Of a stretch of DNA of 64,000 bases, positions 38,247-46,020 are shown in pieces (position 1 is the stretch's first letter; the number at the start of each line of letters is the position of its first letter). Made by a program: the position numbers and the translations under genes. Under the pieces are notes generated by a model, which saw only the letters and a program-made list of their open reading frames with translations, had not been told where the DNA came from and did not search any database. This stretch comes from Prado023 sp963798745 (GTDB lineage Bacteria; Actinomycetota; Actinomycetes; S36-B12; CAIYMF01), in assembly GCA_963798745.1 (NCBI GenBank), contig CAWCUF010000009.1, forward strand, positions 99,931-163,930, written 5' to 3'.

Positions 38247-39269
38247 TCAGGACTCCGGGTCCACGACCGTGAGTGCGACCTTGCCGCGCGCACGTCCGGA
38301 CTCCAGGAACGCCACGGCCTCGGCCGTCCGCTCGAGTGGGAACGTTGCGCCGATCACTGGGTGCAGCTGGCCGGTGGCCAGCAGCGCGGCCAGCGTCGAC
38401 ATCCCATCGCTGGGCGGGCTCGTGAACGAGGGCCGCGGCGCATGGGAGTTCACCACGCCCCGGGCCATCAACCCCAGGGCCCGGGGGATGCTGCCGACCC
38501 AACGGTGGCCGCTCGCCCCGTAGTGGTCGTGGCCGATCAGGGCGTAGCGCCCGGTCTCGGTGAGGACCCGCTGGGCACGGTTGAAGGGGCGATTGCCGGG
38601 GATGTCGATGATGGCGTCGAAGCGCTCGGTGAGCTCGGTGTAGTCGGTGGCCACGCCGTCGAGGGCCTCGTCGACCCCCACCTCGGACAGCAGGTCGAGC
38701 CGGTCGGGGCGTTCCACGGCGGTCACGTGCGCTCCCCGGGCCCGCGCGATCTGCACGACGAACTGCCCGACACCACCGGCAGCCCCGTTGACCAGCACCC
38801 GGTCGCCGGCCTGGACGCGGGCCTCCTGGGTCACCACGGACAGTGCGATCATCCCGGAGGTGGGTACCGCCGCGGCCGCCACGAACGAGACTCCCTCGGG
38901 GATCAGTTCCAGGGCTGACTCATCCACCGCGACGTACTGCGCGTAGGCGCCACCGTTGCGCCACTGCATCCCGGTCACGACCTCACCGAACACCCGGTCG
39001 CCGGTTTGGAACCTCCTCGCACCCGGGCCCAGGGAACTGACGACGCCGGCCATGTCCGTGCCCGGGATGGGGTTGGCGGGCCGGCGCAGGCCCGCGCCCA
39101 TCAGCCTCAGGGCGTACGGCACCCCGCGCACCATGTGCCAGACGTCGGCGTGCACCCCGCTGGCATGGACGGCCACCAGCACCTGCGCGGGACCGGGTTG
39201 CGGGCGCGGGACCTGCGCCAGGCGCAGCCGGTCGGGGGGACCGTACTGGTCAGCGACGACGGCACGCAT
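38247..39269 (-). CDS. MDR family NAD(P)-dependent oxidoreductase (quinone oxidoreductase-like)
   Basis: A 340-residue medium-chain dehydrogenase/reductase. The N-terminal catalytic domain has VPRPQPGPAQVLVAVHASGVHADVW, and GTDMAGVVSSLGPGARRFQTGDRVFG. The cofactor site is VLVNGAAGGVGQFVVQIARARGA (residues about 150-172), the glycine-rich pattern of zinc-free members. The zinc-ligand cysteines of alcohol dehydrogenases are absent. The substrate is unknown; quinones or enones are usual. The ATG at 39269 gives MRAVVADQYGP, a typical start. Convergent with DUF2516. Confidence 0.85.
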   Translation of the reverse strand: MRAVVADQYGPPDRLRLAQVPRPQPGPAQVLVAVHASGVHADVWHMVRGVPYALRLMGAGLRRPANPIPGTDMAGVVSSLGPGARRFQTGDRVFGEVVTGMQWRNGGAYAQYVAVDESALELIPEGVSFVAAAAVPTSGMIALSVVTQEARVQAGDRVLVNGAAGGVGQFVVQIARARGAHVTAVERPDRLDLLSEVGVDEALDGVATDYTELTERFDAIIDIPGNRPFNRAQRVLTETGRYALIGHDHYGASGHRWVGSIPRALGLMARGVVNSHAPRPSFTSPPSDGMSTLAALLATGQLHPVIGATFPLERTAEAVAFLESGRARGKVALTVVDPES

Positions 39270-39340
39270 GCTCGACCTCGACTCCGACACCGCGGGCCCG
39301 GGCGCGATCACCTCCACCGGGCCTGCGGCACCTACTGGAT

Positions 39341-40087
39341 CTACTTGCCCTGATTGGCCACCGCGGCAGCCGCGGCCGCAGCCGCCTGCGGGTCCACGTA
39401 CTCACCGCCCGGGACCGTGGGGCGCAGATCCTCGTCGAGACGGTAGACAAGCGGGATCCCGGTCGGGATGTTCAGCTTGATGACCGCCTCGTCGCTCATT
39501 GCCTCGAGGTGCTTGACCAGCCCGCGCAGGGAGTTGCCGTGCGCGCCCACCAGGACCGTGCGCCCGACCCGCAGGTCCGGCACGATCCCGTCGTACCAGT
39601 AGGGCAGCATCCGGGTCACGACGTCCTTGAGGCACTCCGCGTCGGGCCGGATCTCCGGTGCCAGGTCCGCGTACCGCTTGTCGTGGGTCTGGGCGAACTC
39701 GTCCTCGGGATCGATCGGCGGCGGGGGCACGTCGTAGGAACGGCGCCAGAGCATGAACTTCTCCTCGCCGTACTTCTGCAGCGTCTCCTTCTTGTCCTTG
39801 CCCTGCAGGGCGCCGTAGTGGCGCTCGTTGAGTCGCCAGCTGCGACGTACCGGCACCCAGTGCCGGTCGCAGTAGTCCAGTGCCAGGTTGGTCGTACGGA
39901 TGGCCCGGCGCTGCAGCGAGGTGTGGGCGACGTCGGGCAGGATCCCCTGGTCGGCGAGCATCTGGCCGCCCTTGACGGCCTCGGCCTCGCCCTTCTCGGT
40001 CAGGTCCACGTCCACCCATCCGGTGAACAGGTTCTTGGCGTTCCACTGGCTCTCGCCGTGGCGGAGCAGGATCAGGGTGTAGGTCAT
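39341..40087 (-). CDS. gpmA: 2,3-bisphosphoglycerate-dependent phosphoglycerate mutase
   Basis: A 248-residue glycolytic enzyme interconverting 3- and 2-phosphoglycerate. LILLRHGESQWNAKNLFTGW contains the phospho-histidine, RRAIRTTNLAL and LNERHYGALQGKDKKET the substrate-binding residues, and VGAHGNSLRGLVKHLE the second catalytic histidine. The C-terminus ends in an alanine run (AAAAAAAAVANQGK). An ATG three codons earlier (40096) is equally open; I prefer 40087 because CACAAT lies 7 bases before it. The position next to YbjN and mshA matches gpm1 in M. tuberculosis. Confidence 0.96.
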   Translation of the reverse strand: MTYTLILLRHGESQWNAKNLFTGWVDVDLTEKGEAEAVKGGQMLADQGILPDVAHTSLQRRAIRTTNLALDYCDRHWVPVRRSWRLNERHYGALQGKDKKETLQKYGEEKFMLWRRSYDVPPPPIDPEDEFAQTHDKRYADLAPEIRPDAECLKDVVTRMLPYWYDGIVPDLRVGRTVLVGAHGNSLRGLVKHLEAMSDEAVIKLNIPTGIPLVYRLDEDLRPTVPGGEYVDPQAAAAAAAAVANQGK

Positions 40088-40164
40088 GGCCGACATTGTG
40101 GCCCAGCCGGACCGGCGCTCGCGCGTCGAGCGCGATCACCGCGCGATGAACCCCCCGGCGAGGA

Positions 40165-40740
40165 TCAGGCGTCGGGACCAGTGGGGTCCGCGGGGTCCCG
40201 CGAGCCCAGGTCGGCGAACGCGGCGAGGTTGGCCAACGACTCGCCCCGGGACTCCCGCCACGCACGTTCGCGTCGGATGGCGCTGGCGAAGCCCAGGCGC
40301 AGGATCGTGTTGAACGACTCGTCGGAGGCGCGCAGCACGGAACCGAGCAGCCGGTCGAGGTCATCGGGGCCGAGGCCGGTCACCGGTACGCGGCCCACGA
40401 GGTAGATGTCACCGAGGCGGTCCAACGCGAAGGCGATGCCGAGCATCTGGGTGTTGCGCCGCAACAACCAGCGGTAGACGCCCTCGGCGTTCTCGTCGGG
40501 TCGGCGGGCCACGAACGCGTTGATGGTCAGGGCCTGCGCGCCGATGTTCAGACTGACCGTCGTGCGCAACTTGGCCGCGCCCGGCAGGACCACGACGAAC
40601 TGGTGCGGCTCGGGGCGCTCGTGCTCGATCCCCTCGGCCTCGAGCAGGGCCGCCAGTGCCAGGGCCACGCCGTCGGCCACGGACGCCCCTGTGGCTTCGG
40701 CTGGAACCCCGTGAGCGCCTGGTTGCGCGTTGCCCGTCAT
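40165..40740 (-). CDS. YbjN domain-containing protein
   Basis: A 191-residue soluble protein of the YbjN family (Rv0487-like). The core has HERPEPHQFVVVLPGAAKLRTTVSLNIGAQALTINAFVARRPDEN, then YRWLLRRNTQMLGIAFALDRLGDIYLVGRVP, as in the chaperone-like YbjN/type III chaperone fold. No biochemical role is established. Its ATG at 40740 overlaps the mshA stop by one base (TGATG), and mshA-YbjN-gpm order is shared with mycobacteria. Confidence 0.85.
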   Translation of the reverse strand: MTGNAQPGAHGVPAEATGASVADGVALALAALLEAEGIEHERPEPHQFVVVLPGAAKLRTTVSLNIGAQALTINAFVARRPDENAEGVYRWLLRRNTQMLGIAFALDRLGDIYLVGRVPVTGLGPDDLDRLLGSVLRASDESFNTILRLGFASAIRRERAWRESRGESLANLAAFADLGSRDPADPTGPDA

Positions 40741-42035
40741 CAACTCACCTGGCCCAGGGCGTCGCGCGGTGCTGCCAGGGCCGCGGCGTAGCTGGCGAGC
40801 AATCCCTCGACGGTGGCGTCCCAGGACAGCGTCGCGGCATGTCCACGGGCGCCGGCCGCCAATCGGGCGCGCAGCGCGTCATCGCTGAGCAGCCGGCGCA
40901 ACGCTCCCGCCCAGGTGACCGGGTCGTGACCCTCGACGAGCAGCCCGGAGACACCATCGGCCACAGCCATCGGCAACCCGCCCACGTTGGCGGCCAGGAC
41001 CGGGGTGCCGCAGGCCTGCGCCTCCACCGCGACGAGGCCGAACGACTCCGAGTGCGAGGGGACCACGACGACGTCGGCCGCTGCGTAGCGCTGGCGCAGC
41101 CGGGCGCGATCGGCCGGCGCGTGGAACTGCGCGGGCACGCCCAGGTCGGCGGCCAGGTCGGCCAGCGCGGTGGGGTGATCGCGGCCACTGCCCGATGGTC
41201 CGCCGCAGAACTCCAGGCGCACGCGGCCGGCCAGCTGCGGATGCTCGTCGGCGAGCACGGCCATCGCGCGCACGATCAGGTCCGGGGCCTTCAACGGCTG
41301 GATCCGACCGACGAACAGGACCACCAGGTCCTCGGGTCGGTGGCCCAGCGCAGCTCGGGCGGCGGCCCGGTCGCGATCGTGGAAGGCCTCGAGGTCGACC
41401 CCGGGCAGGACGACGTCGACCAGGTGCGGATCGGCGTCGTAGAGGTCGATGAGCTCGGCGCGCTCCGTAGCTGTGTTGGCCACCAGCCGGTCGGCGGCGT
41501 CCACCACCTGCTGCTCGCCGATGATCCGCAGCTCCGGCTCGGGGCGATCGTCGGGGGCCAGGTTGAGGTTCTTGACCCGGCCCATCGTGTGCATGGTGTG
41601 CACCAGGGGTACCCCCCAGCGCTCCTTGGCCAGCCAACCCACCTGGCCCGAGAGCCAGTAGTGGGAATGGATCAGGTCGAACCAGCCCTCGCGGCGGGTG
41701 GCCTCCCGGCGTAGCACCCCGGCGGTCACCGCGCACAACTGGCCGGGCAGGTCCTCCTTGGGCAGACCCTCGAACGGTCCGGCCACCACGTTGTGCACCA
41801 GCACACCCGGGGCCATCGGCACCTGGGCAGGCAGGTCGCTGGACGTGGCGCGCGTGAACACCTCGACCGCGGTACCACGTGCGGCCAGCCGGCGGGCGAC
41901 CTCGGCGATGTAGACGTTCATGCCCCCGGCGTCACCAGTCCCGGGCTGGTCCAGCGGAGAGGTGTGCACGCTGAGCATGGCCACCCGCCGCGGGGTGCGG
42001 CGCAGGGCGGTCGGCGGGTGTGGGCCGGCGTTCAT
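40740..42035 (-). CDS. mshA: D-inositol-3-phosphate glycosyltransferase (mycothiol synthesis)
   Basis: A 431-residue GT4 enzyme that joins UDP-GlcNAc to 1L-myo-inositol-1-phosphate, the first step of mycothiol. The acceptor loop is SVHTSPLDQPGTGDAGGMNVYIAEVARRL, with HSHYWLSGQVGWLAKERWGVPLVHTMHTMGRVKN. The donor domain has VLFVGRIQPLKAPDL and the EX7E region PSHSESFGLVAVEAQACGTPVLAA. All MshA hallmarks are present. mshD lies 20 kb away; mshB and mshC are not in the window. It is coupled to the YbjN gene. Confidence 0.96.
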   Translation of the reverse strand: MNAGPHPPTALRRTPRRVAMLSVHTSPLDQPGTGDAGGMNVYIAEVARRLAARGTAVEVFTRATSSDLPAQVPMAPGVLVHNVVAGPFEGLPKEDLPGQLCAVTAGVLRREATRREGWFDLIHSHYWLSGQVGWLAKERWGVPLVHTMHTMGRVKNLNLAPDDRPEPELRIIGEQQVVDAADRLVANTATERAELIDLYDADPHLVDVVLPGVDLEAFHDRDRAAARAALGHRPEDLVVLFVGRIQPLKAPDLIVRAMAVLADEHPQLAGRVRLEFCGGPSGSGRDHPTALADLAADLGVPAQFHAPADRARLRQRYAAADVVVVPSHSESFGLVAVEAQACGTPVLAANVGGLPMAVADGVSGLLVEGHDPVTWAGALRRLLSDDALRARLAAGARGHAATLSWDATVEGLLASYAAALAAPRDALGQVS

Positions 42036-42110
42036 GGGGCAACTGTCGCCGAGGCGGTCGGGCCGGGCAAGTCGACCCGGCCGAGGCCCAGCGTCTGCGC
42101 GTGCGCCGGG

Positions 42111-42785
42111 TCACTGCTCGGGCGGGACCTCCAGCGTGGTGTCCGCGTAGGGCTCCCCGGTCACGACGTGCATCACCCGGCGCGCGATGCTCACCGCGTG
42201 GTCGGCGTAGCGCTCGTAGTAGCGCGAGAGCAGCGTGGCGTCGATGGCCTTCTCGACCCCGTGCGTCCAGGACGGTGACAGGACCGTGGTGAACAGCTCG
42301 CGGTGCAACCGGTCGACCTCCTCGTCGTAGCGCTCGATGTCCGGTCCGAGGGCCACGTCCTTGGTGGAGATCACCGTGGCGGTCTTGGCCGCGATCGCGT
42401 CATCGAGGGCGCCGAGCTGGGCGAACGTGCCGCGCAGGTCGTTGGGGATGCTGTGGTTCGGGTAGCGCAGCCGGGCCTGCTTGGCCACATGCACCGCCAG
42501 GTCGCCCATCCGCTCCAGCGACGAGGAGATCCGCAGCGATCCGATGACGATCCGCAGGTCGGTGGCCACGGGCTGCTGGAGGGCGGCAGCCTCGTAGCAG
42601 CGCCGTTCGACCTCGCTGGTGAGCTCGTCGATGTGGTCGTCACCGGTGATCACCGCCTCGGCGATCGCCAGGTCCGCATTGAGCAGGGACTGGGTTGCCT
42701 GGTTCATCGCCGACCCTGCAGCGACCGCCATCTCGGCAAGCAGGTCGCTGATCTCATCGAGCTGCTCATGGAATGCTGCGCGCAT
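42111..42785 (-). CDS. phoU: Phosphate transport system regulatory protein
   Basis: A 224-residue all-helical PhoU that couples PstSCAB activity to the SenX3-RegX3 system and represses the Pho response when phosphate is plentiful. It has two repeats of the PhoU three-helix unit, each with the acidic metal-binding motif: AITGDDHIDELTSEVERRCYEAAAL-like in the first, and IERYDEEVDRLHRELFTTVL in the second; SSLERMGDLAVHVAKQA and YYERYADHAVSIARRV are diagnostic. The ATG at 42785 has GGAGGA before it. It is divergent from senX3 across a 164-base region with a PHO box, and separate from pstSCAB. Confidence 0.95.
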   Translation of the reverse strand: MRAAFHEQLDEISDLLAEMAVAAGSAMNQATQSLLNADLAIAEAVITGDDHIDELTSEVERRCYEAAALQQPVATDLRIVIGSLRISSSLERMGDLAVHVAKQARLRYPNHSIPNDLRGTFAQLGALDDAIAAKTATVISTKDVALGPDIERYDEEVDRLHRELFTTVLSPSWTHGVEKAIDATLLSRYYERYADHAVSIARRVMHVVTGEPYADTTLEVPPEQ

Positions 42786-42804
42786 GGTGTCCTCCCGAAT
42801 GGGC

Positions 42805-42810
42805 AGTCTA
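42805..42810 (-). promoter_or_regulatory. -10 hexamer of phoU
   Basis: TAGACT on the minus strand, 19 bases before the phoU ATG; the short leader carries the GGAGGA ribosome site. Confidence 0.5.
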
Positions 42811-42860
42811 CTGGCGGATCTGCACTGCACCGCACCCGTGTGGCCCGGCGATGAGCACCG

Positions 42861-42889
42861 GGTGAACAATGCGCGTTCGCGTGGTGAAC
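42861..42889 (-). promoter_or_regulatory. PHO box between phoU and senX3
   Basis: On the minus strand, GTTCACC occurs twice exactly 22 bases apart (42883-42889 and 42861-42867), that is, two 11-base periods with a degenerate middle unit. It lies between the phoU and senX3 -10 hexamers, about 50 bases from each, so the system probably regulates itself. Confidence 0.65.
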
Positions 42890-42937
42890 ATGGGCCCGCG
42901 GGCGGGTGGGCCACGGCCCGCACTTCCGGCGCACCCC

Positions 42938-42943
42938 TATCCT
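42938..42943 (+). promoter_or_regulatory. -10 hexamer of senX3-regX3 (leaderless)
   Basis: TATCCT, 6 bases before the GTG at 42950. Confidence 0.5.
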
Positions 42944-42949
42944 GACGCC

Positions 42950-44194
42950 GTGGCCACCCAGTCGCGACGCACCCCGGCGCTGCCGTCCACCGGCCGGCGG
43001 CGACTGTTCGGCGTACCCTCCTCGAGCCCGATCGCCGAGGATGCGCCGCTGCCCGGCGAACCGATCGGGGCCGAGCCGCAGTCCGGTGTGCCCGAGGAGG
43101 TCGCGACACCGGTCGTGACCCAGCCAGGGGATCTGGAACACGTGCTGGCCGCGCTGAGCACCCCCGCCATGTGGATCGATGCCCACGACCGCGTCCGGTG
43201 GAGCCACCCGGCGCTGACCGCACTGCGGGTGGTGCGTCGGGGCGCGATCAACGGCGCCGAGATCTCCAAGCTGGTCGCGCACGCGCGCAGCACCGGCCAG
43301 GGATCTGACCGGGCGCTCACGGTGCGCCGTCCGGGTCGGCGTCAGGCCGGGGTCCGGCTCGGGGTCCGGGTGGCTCCGATGGCAGCCGGCGCGGTGCTCG
43401 TACTCGTCGAGGACATCACCGAGGCCGAGCGTCTGGACCATGCCCGCCGCGACTTCGTGGCCAACGTCAGCCACGAGCTCAAGACGCCGATCGGTGCGCT
43501 CTCCCTGCTGGCCGAGGCCCTCACCCAGGCCCAGGACGACCCGCAGGCCATTGCGCGGTTCACCGACCGGATGCTGGGCGAGACCCAGCGGTTGACCACG
43601 TTGATCACCGACCTGATGGACCTGTCCCGGTTGGAGGGCGTGGAGCCGATGCAGCCCACCGCTCCGGTGTCGATCGACGACGTGGTGGCCCAGGCGTGTG
43701 ACGACGCCCGCTCGCTGGCGCAGGCCAAGGACATCTCCTTCCTGCGCGGCGGGATCGCCGACCTGCAGGTGGAGGGGGTGAGCACCCAGCTGGTGACCGC
43801 CGTGCGCAACCTGATCGTCAATGCGATCAACTACAGCCCACCGGCCACGAAGGTCGCGGTCAGCACCGGCACCAGCGAGGGCTGGGTCACCGTCGCGGTG
43901 ACCGACCAGGGCATCGGCATCCCGGCCGAGGAGCTCGGGCGGATCTTCGAGCGCTTCTACCGAGTGGACCCCGCACGCTCGCGCGACACGGGCGGCACGG
44001 GCCTGGGCCTGGCGATCGTGAAGCACGTGTGCGCCAACCACGGCGGGGACTGCGAGGTCTGGTCACGGGTCGGGGAGGGGTCCTCCTTCACGATCCGGCT
44101 GCCGGTCGCCTCCGCACGCACAGCTCGCCGCTCGCCGTCCGCACGGTCGGTGGCCACGCAGGCGAGGGTGGCGACATCGAAGGAGGAGCAGTGA
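42950..44194 (+). CDS. senX3: SenX3-type histidine kinase lacking membrane segments
   Basis: A 414-residue sensor kinase. A PAS-like domain (LSTPAMWIDAHDRVRWSHPAL to VLVEDITEAERL, residues 68-162) leads to the dimerisation domain with FVANVSHELKTPIGAL (phospho-acceptor His175), and then the ATPase domain with NAINYSPPATKVAV, DQGIGIPAEELGRIFERFYR and GTGLGLAIVKHVC. Unlike mycobacterial SenX3 there is no transmembrane hairpin: the first 60 residues are polar and proline-rich. The start is fixed by the -10 hexamer 6 bases before the GTG. The stop overlaps regX3 (GTGA). It should phosphorylate RegX3 under phosphate limitation, with PhoU as input. Confidence 0.92.
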   Translation: MATQSRRTPALPSTGRRRLFGVPSSSPIAEDAPLPGEPIGAEPQSGVPEEVATPVVTQPGDLEHVLAALSTPAMWIDAHDRVRWSHPALTALRVVRRGAINGAEISKLVAHARSTGQGSDRALTVRRPGRRQAGVRLGVRVAPMAAGAVLVLVEDITEAERLDHARRDFVANVSHELKTPIGALSLLAEALTQAQDDPQAIARFTDRMLGETQRLTTLITDLMDLSRLEGVEPMQPTAPVSIDDVVAQACDDARSLAQAKDISFLRGGIADLQVEGVSTQLVTAVRNLIVNAINYSPPATKVAVSTGTSEGWVTVAVTDQGIGIPAEELGRIFERFYRVDPARSRDTGGTGLGLAIVKHVCANHGGDCEVWSRVGEGSSFTIRLPVASARTARRSPSARSVATQARVATSKEEQ

Positions 44195-44868
44195 GCCGCA
44201 TCCTGGTCGTTGAGGACGAGGAGTCGTTCTCCGATGCCCTGAGCTTCATGTTGCGCAAGGAGGGCTTCTCGGTGGCCATCGCCAGCACCGGTCCCGACGC
44301 CCTGGCGCAGTTCGCCCGGGAGCCGGCCGATCTCGTCCTGCTGGACCTGATGCTGCCCGGGATGTCGGGCACCGACGTGTGCCGGAGCATCCGGGCCAAG
44401 TCGCGCGTCCCGATCATCATGGTCACCGCCCGCGATTCGGAGCTCGACAAGGTGCTGGGTCTCGAGCTCGGCGCGGACGACTACGTGACCAAGCCGTTCT
44501 CCAGCCGCGAGCTGGTGGCGCGGATCCGGGCCGTGCTGCGTCGCAACGTCGACGACTTCGACGACAGCCCGGTGGTGGAGGCCGGTCCAGTGCGCATCGA
44601 CCCCGAGCGCCATCATGTGACCGTGGCCGGGGAGTCGGTCGCCATGCCCCTCAAGGAGTTCGACCTGCTCGAGTACCTCGTGCGCAACGCCGGGCGGGTG
44701 CTCACCCGAGGACAGTTGATAGACCGGATCTGGGGCTCGGACTACGTCGGGGACACCAAGACCCTGGACGTGCACATCAAGCGGCTGCGCGCGAAGGTTG
44801 AGGCCGATCCCTCGCACCCGGTGCACCTGCTGACCGTGCGCGGACTGGGCTACAAGTTCGACGCCTGA
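44191..44868 (+). CDS. regX3: RegX3-type response regulator
   Basis: A 225-residue OmpR/PhoB-family regulator. The receiver has the acidic pair in VVEDEES, phospho-acceptor Asp52 in LVLLDLMLPGMSG, Thr in IIMVTARD, and Lys in DDYVTKPFSSRELVARI. The winged helix has MPLKEFDLLEYLVRNAGRVLTRGQLIDRIWG and LDVHIKRLRAKVE. The GTG start overlaps the senX3 stop, with AGGAGGAG just upstream. It is the likely binder of the GTTCACC boxes at pit, pstS and phoU-senX3. Confidence 0.96.
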   Translation: MSRILVVEDEESFSDALSFMLRKEGFSVAIASTGPDALAQFAREPADLVLLDLMLPGMSGTDVCRSIRAKSRVPIIMVTARDSELDKVLGLELGADDYVTKPFSSRELVARIRAVLRRNVDDFDDSPVVEAGPVRIDPERHHVTVAGESVAMPLKEFDLLEYLVRNAGRVLTRGQLIDRIWGSDYVGDTKTLDVHIKRLRAKVEADPSHPVHLLTVRGLGYKFDA

Positions 44869-44879
44869 GCGCAGGGCGA

Positions 44880-45377
44880 CTACTTCTCGGCCTGCACCGC
44901 GGCCGGTGCGAAATCGGCGTAGTAGCCGACCGGGGGCACCACCGCGATCGACCTGGACTCGCTGCCGGACCTGCTGAACGTGAACGTCAGCGTCTCCCAC
45001 TGGCCGGCGCGGGCCTGCATCCCGCTGAAGATGATCGTCGGGTCGCCGGGGGCGCCGATCCGCAGCGAGGTGCCGGCCGGGACGTCCAGAGCGCCCGTGA
45101 CGGCTCCGGGGCCGCCGAGTTGCGCGGTCACCGACTCCAGCGCCTCGTCGACCTCCCCGTCGTTGACGATCGTCACCGACAGGGATGCCACGCCGGTGCC
45201 GGCCTCGTCAGCCACCAGAGTGGCATCGAGCACCTTGAGGTCCCCGACCTCGAAGTCGGTGCCGTTGCCGGTGGCACTCTGGGTGTTCACGGTGTTGTCG
45301 AAGCCCTGGTAGCAGCCTGCTGCGGGCAGGACGGCGACGAGGCAGACGGCCAGTACGGCGACACGGGATCGGATCAC
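44880..45377 (-). CDS. lpqE: LpqE-like lipoprotein
   Basis: A 165-residue exported lipoprotein. The signal peptide MIRSRVAVLAVCLVAVLPAAGC ends in a lipobox with acceptor Cys22. The mature part is an immunoglobulin-like beta-sandwich (VGDLKVLDATLVADEAGTG, LSVTIVNDGEVDEALESVTA, WETLTFTFSRSG). Position, divergent from carD, matches LpqE (Rv3584). The function is unknown; extracytoplasmic binding is likely. The GTG start at 45377 follows a TAGGGT hexamer by 6 bases. Convergent with regX3 (11 bases between stops). Confidence 0.8.
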   Translation of the reverse strand: MIRSRVAVLAVCLVAVLPAAGCYQGFDNTVNTQSATGNGTDFEVGDLKVLDATLVADEAGTGVASLSVTIVNDGEVDEALESVTAQLGGPGAVTGALDVPAGTSLRIGAPGDPTIIFSGMQARAGQWETLTFTFSRSGSESRSIAVVPPVGYYADFAPAAVQAEK

Positions 45378-45383
45378 GGGGGC

Positions 45384-45389
45384 ACCCTA
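45384..45389 (-). promoter_or_regulatory. -10 hexamer of lpqE (leaderless)
   Basis: TAGGGT on the minus strand, 6 bases before the GTG at 45377. Confidence 0.5.
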
Positions 45390-45429
45390 TCCGGTGATCA
45401 CGACCACGGGAGGCTGCACCCCAGCGTGT

Positions 45430-45435
45430 TAGACT
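45430..45435 (+). promoter_or_regulatory. -10 hexamer of carD
   Basis: TAGACT, 30 bases before the carD ATG. The leader contains GAAAGGGG as ribosome site. Confidence 0.55.
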
Positions 45436-45465
45436 GGGGGCCCACCGAAAGGGGTCACCCGCACA

Positions 45466-45948
45466 ATGACGTTCAAGGTTGGCGACACCGTCGTGTACCC
45501 CCATCACGGGGCCGCGCTCATCGAATCCATCGAGGTCCGCTCCATCAAGGGTATCGACCGGGAGTACTTGGTCCTGCGGGTAGCCCAGGGCGATCTGACC
45601 GTCCGGGTGCCCTCTGACAACGTCGATCTGGTCGGCGTCCGGGATGTGGTCAACGCTGAGGGCCTGGACCGGGTGTTCGACGTCCTGCGTCAGCCCTACA
45701 CAGAGGAACCGACCAACTGGTCGCGGCGCTACAAGGCCAACCTCGAGAAGCTGGCCTCCGGTGACGTCATCAAGGTCGCCGAGGTCGTGCGCGACCTGTG
45801 GCGCCGGGAGCGTGAGCGCGGGCTGTCGGCCGGCGAGAAGCGCATGCTGAGCAAGGCCCGCCAGATCCTGGTCAGCGAGTTGGCCCTGGCCGAGCACACC
45901 AATGAGGACAAGGCCGAGGCCATCCTCGACGAGGTCCTGCAGTCCTGA
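45466..45948 (+). CDS. carD: CarD family RNA polymerase-binding transcription regulator
   Basis: A 160-residue protein that binds the RNA polymerase beta subunit and stabilises the open promoter complex; essential in mycobacteria. The N-terminal RNAP-interacting Tudor-like domain begins MTFKVGDTVVYPHHGAALIESIE. The C-terminal helical DNA-binding domain includes NWSRRYKANLEKLASGDVIKVAEVVRDLWRRE with the conserved tryptophan, then GLSAGEKRMLSKARQILVSELA. Divergent from lpqE and followed by a strong terminator before ispD, as in M. tuberculosis. Confidence 0.97.
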   Translation: MTFKVGDTVVYPHHGAALIESIEVRSIKGIDREYLVLRVAQGDLTVRVPSDNVDLVGVRDVVNAEGLDRVFDVLRQPYTEEPTNWSRRYKANLEKLASGDVIKVAEVVRDLWRRERERGLSAGEKRMLSKARQILVSELALAEHTNEDKAEAILDEVLQS

Positions 45949-45964
45949 TCCACTGATCCGCTGG

Positions 45965-46000
45965 CGACGCCCACCTCCGAACCCCGGATGGTGGGCGTCG
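45965..46000 (+). terminator. Terminator after carD
   Basis: CGACGCCCACC and GGTGGGCGTCG form a perfect 11-bp stem around a 14-base loop, 17 bases after the carD stop, followed by TTGT. It separates carD from the ispD promoter. Confidence 0.75.
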
Positions 46001-46007
46001 TTGTCGG

Positions 46008-46013
46008 TACGGT
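46008..46013 (+). promoter_or_regulatory. -10 hexamer of ispD (leaderless)
   Basis: TACGGT, 7 bases before the GTG at 46021. Confidence 0.5.
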
Positions 46014-46020
46014 GAGGCAC

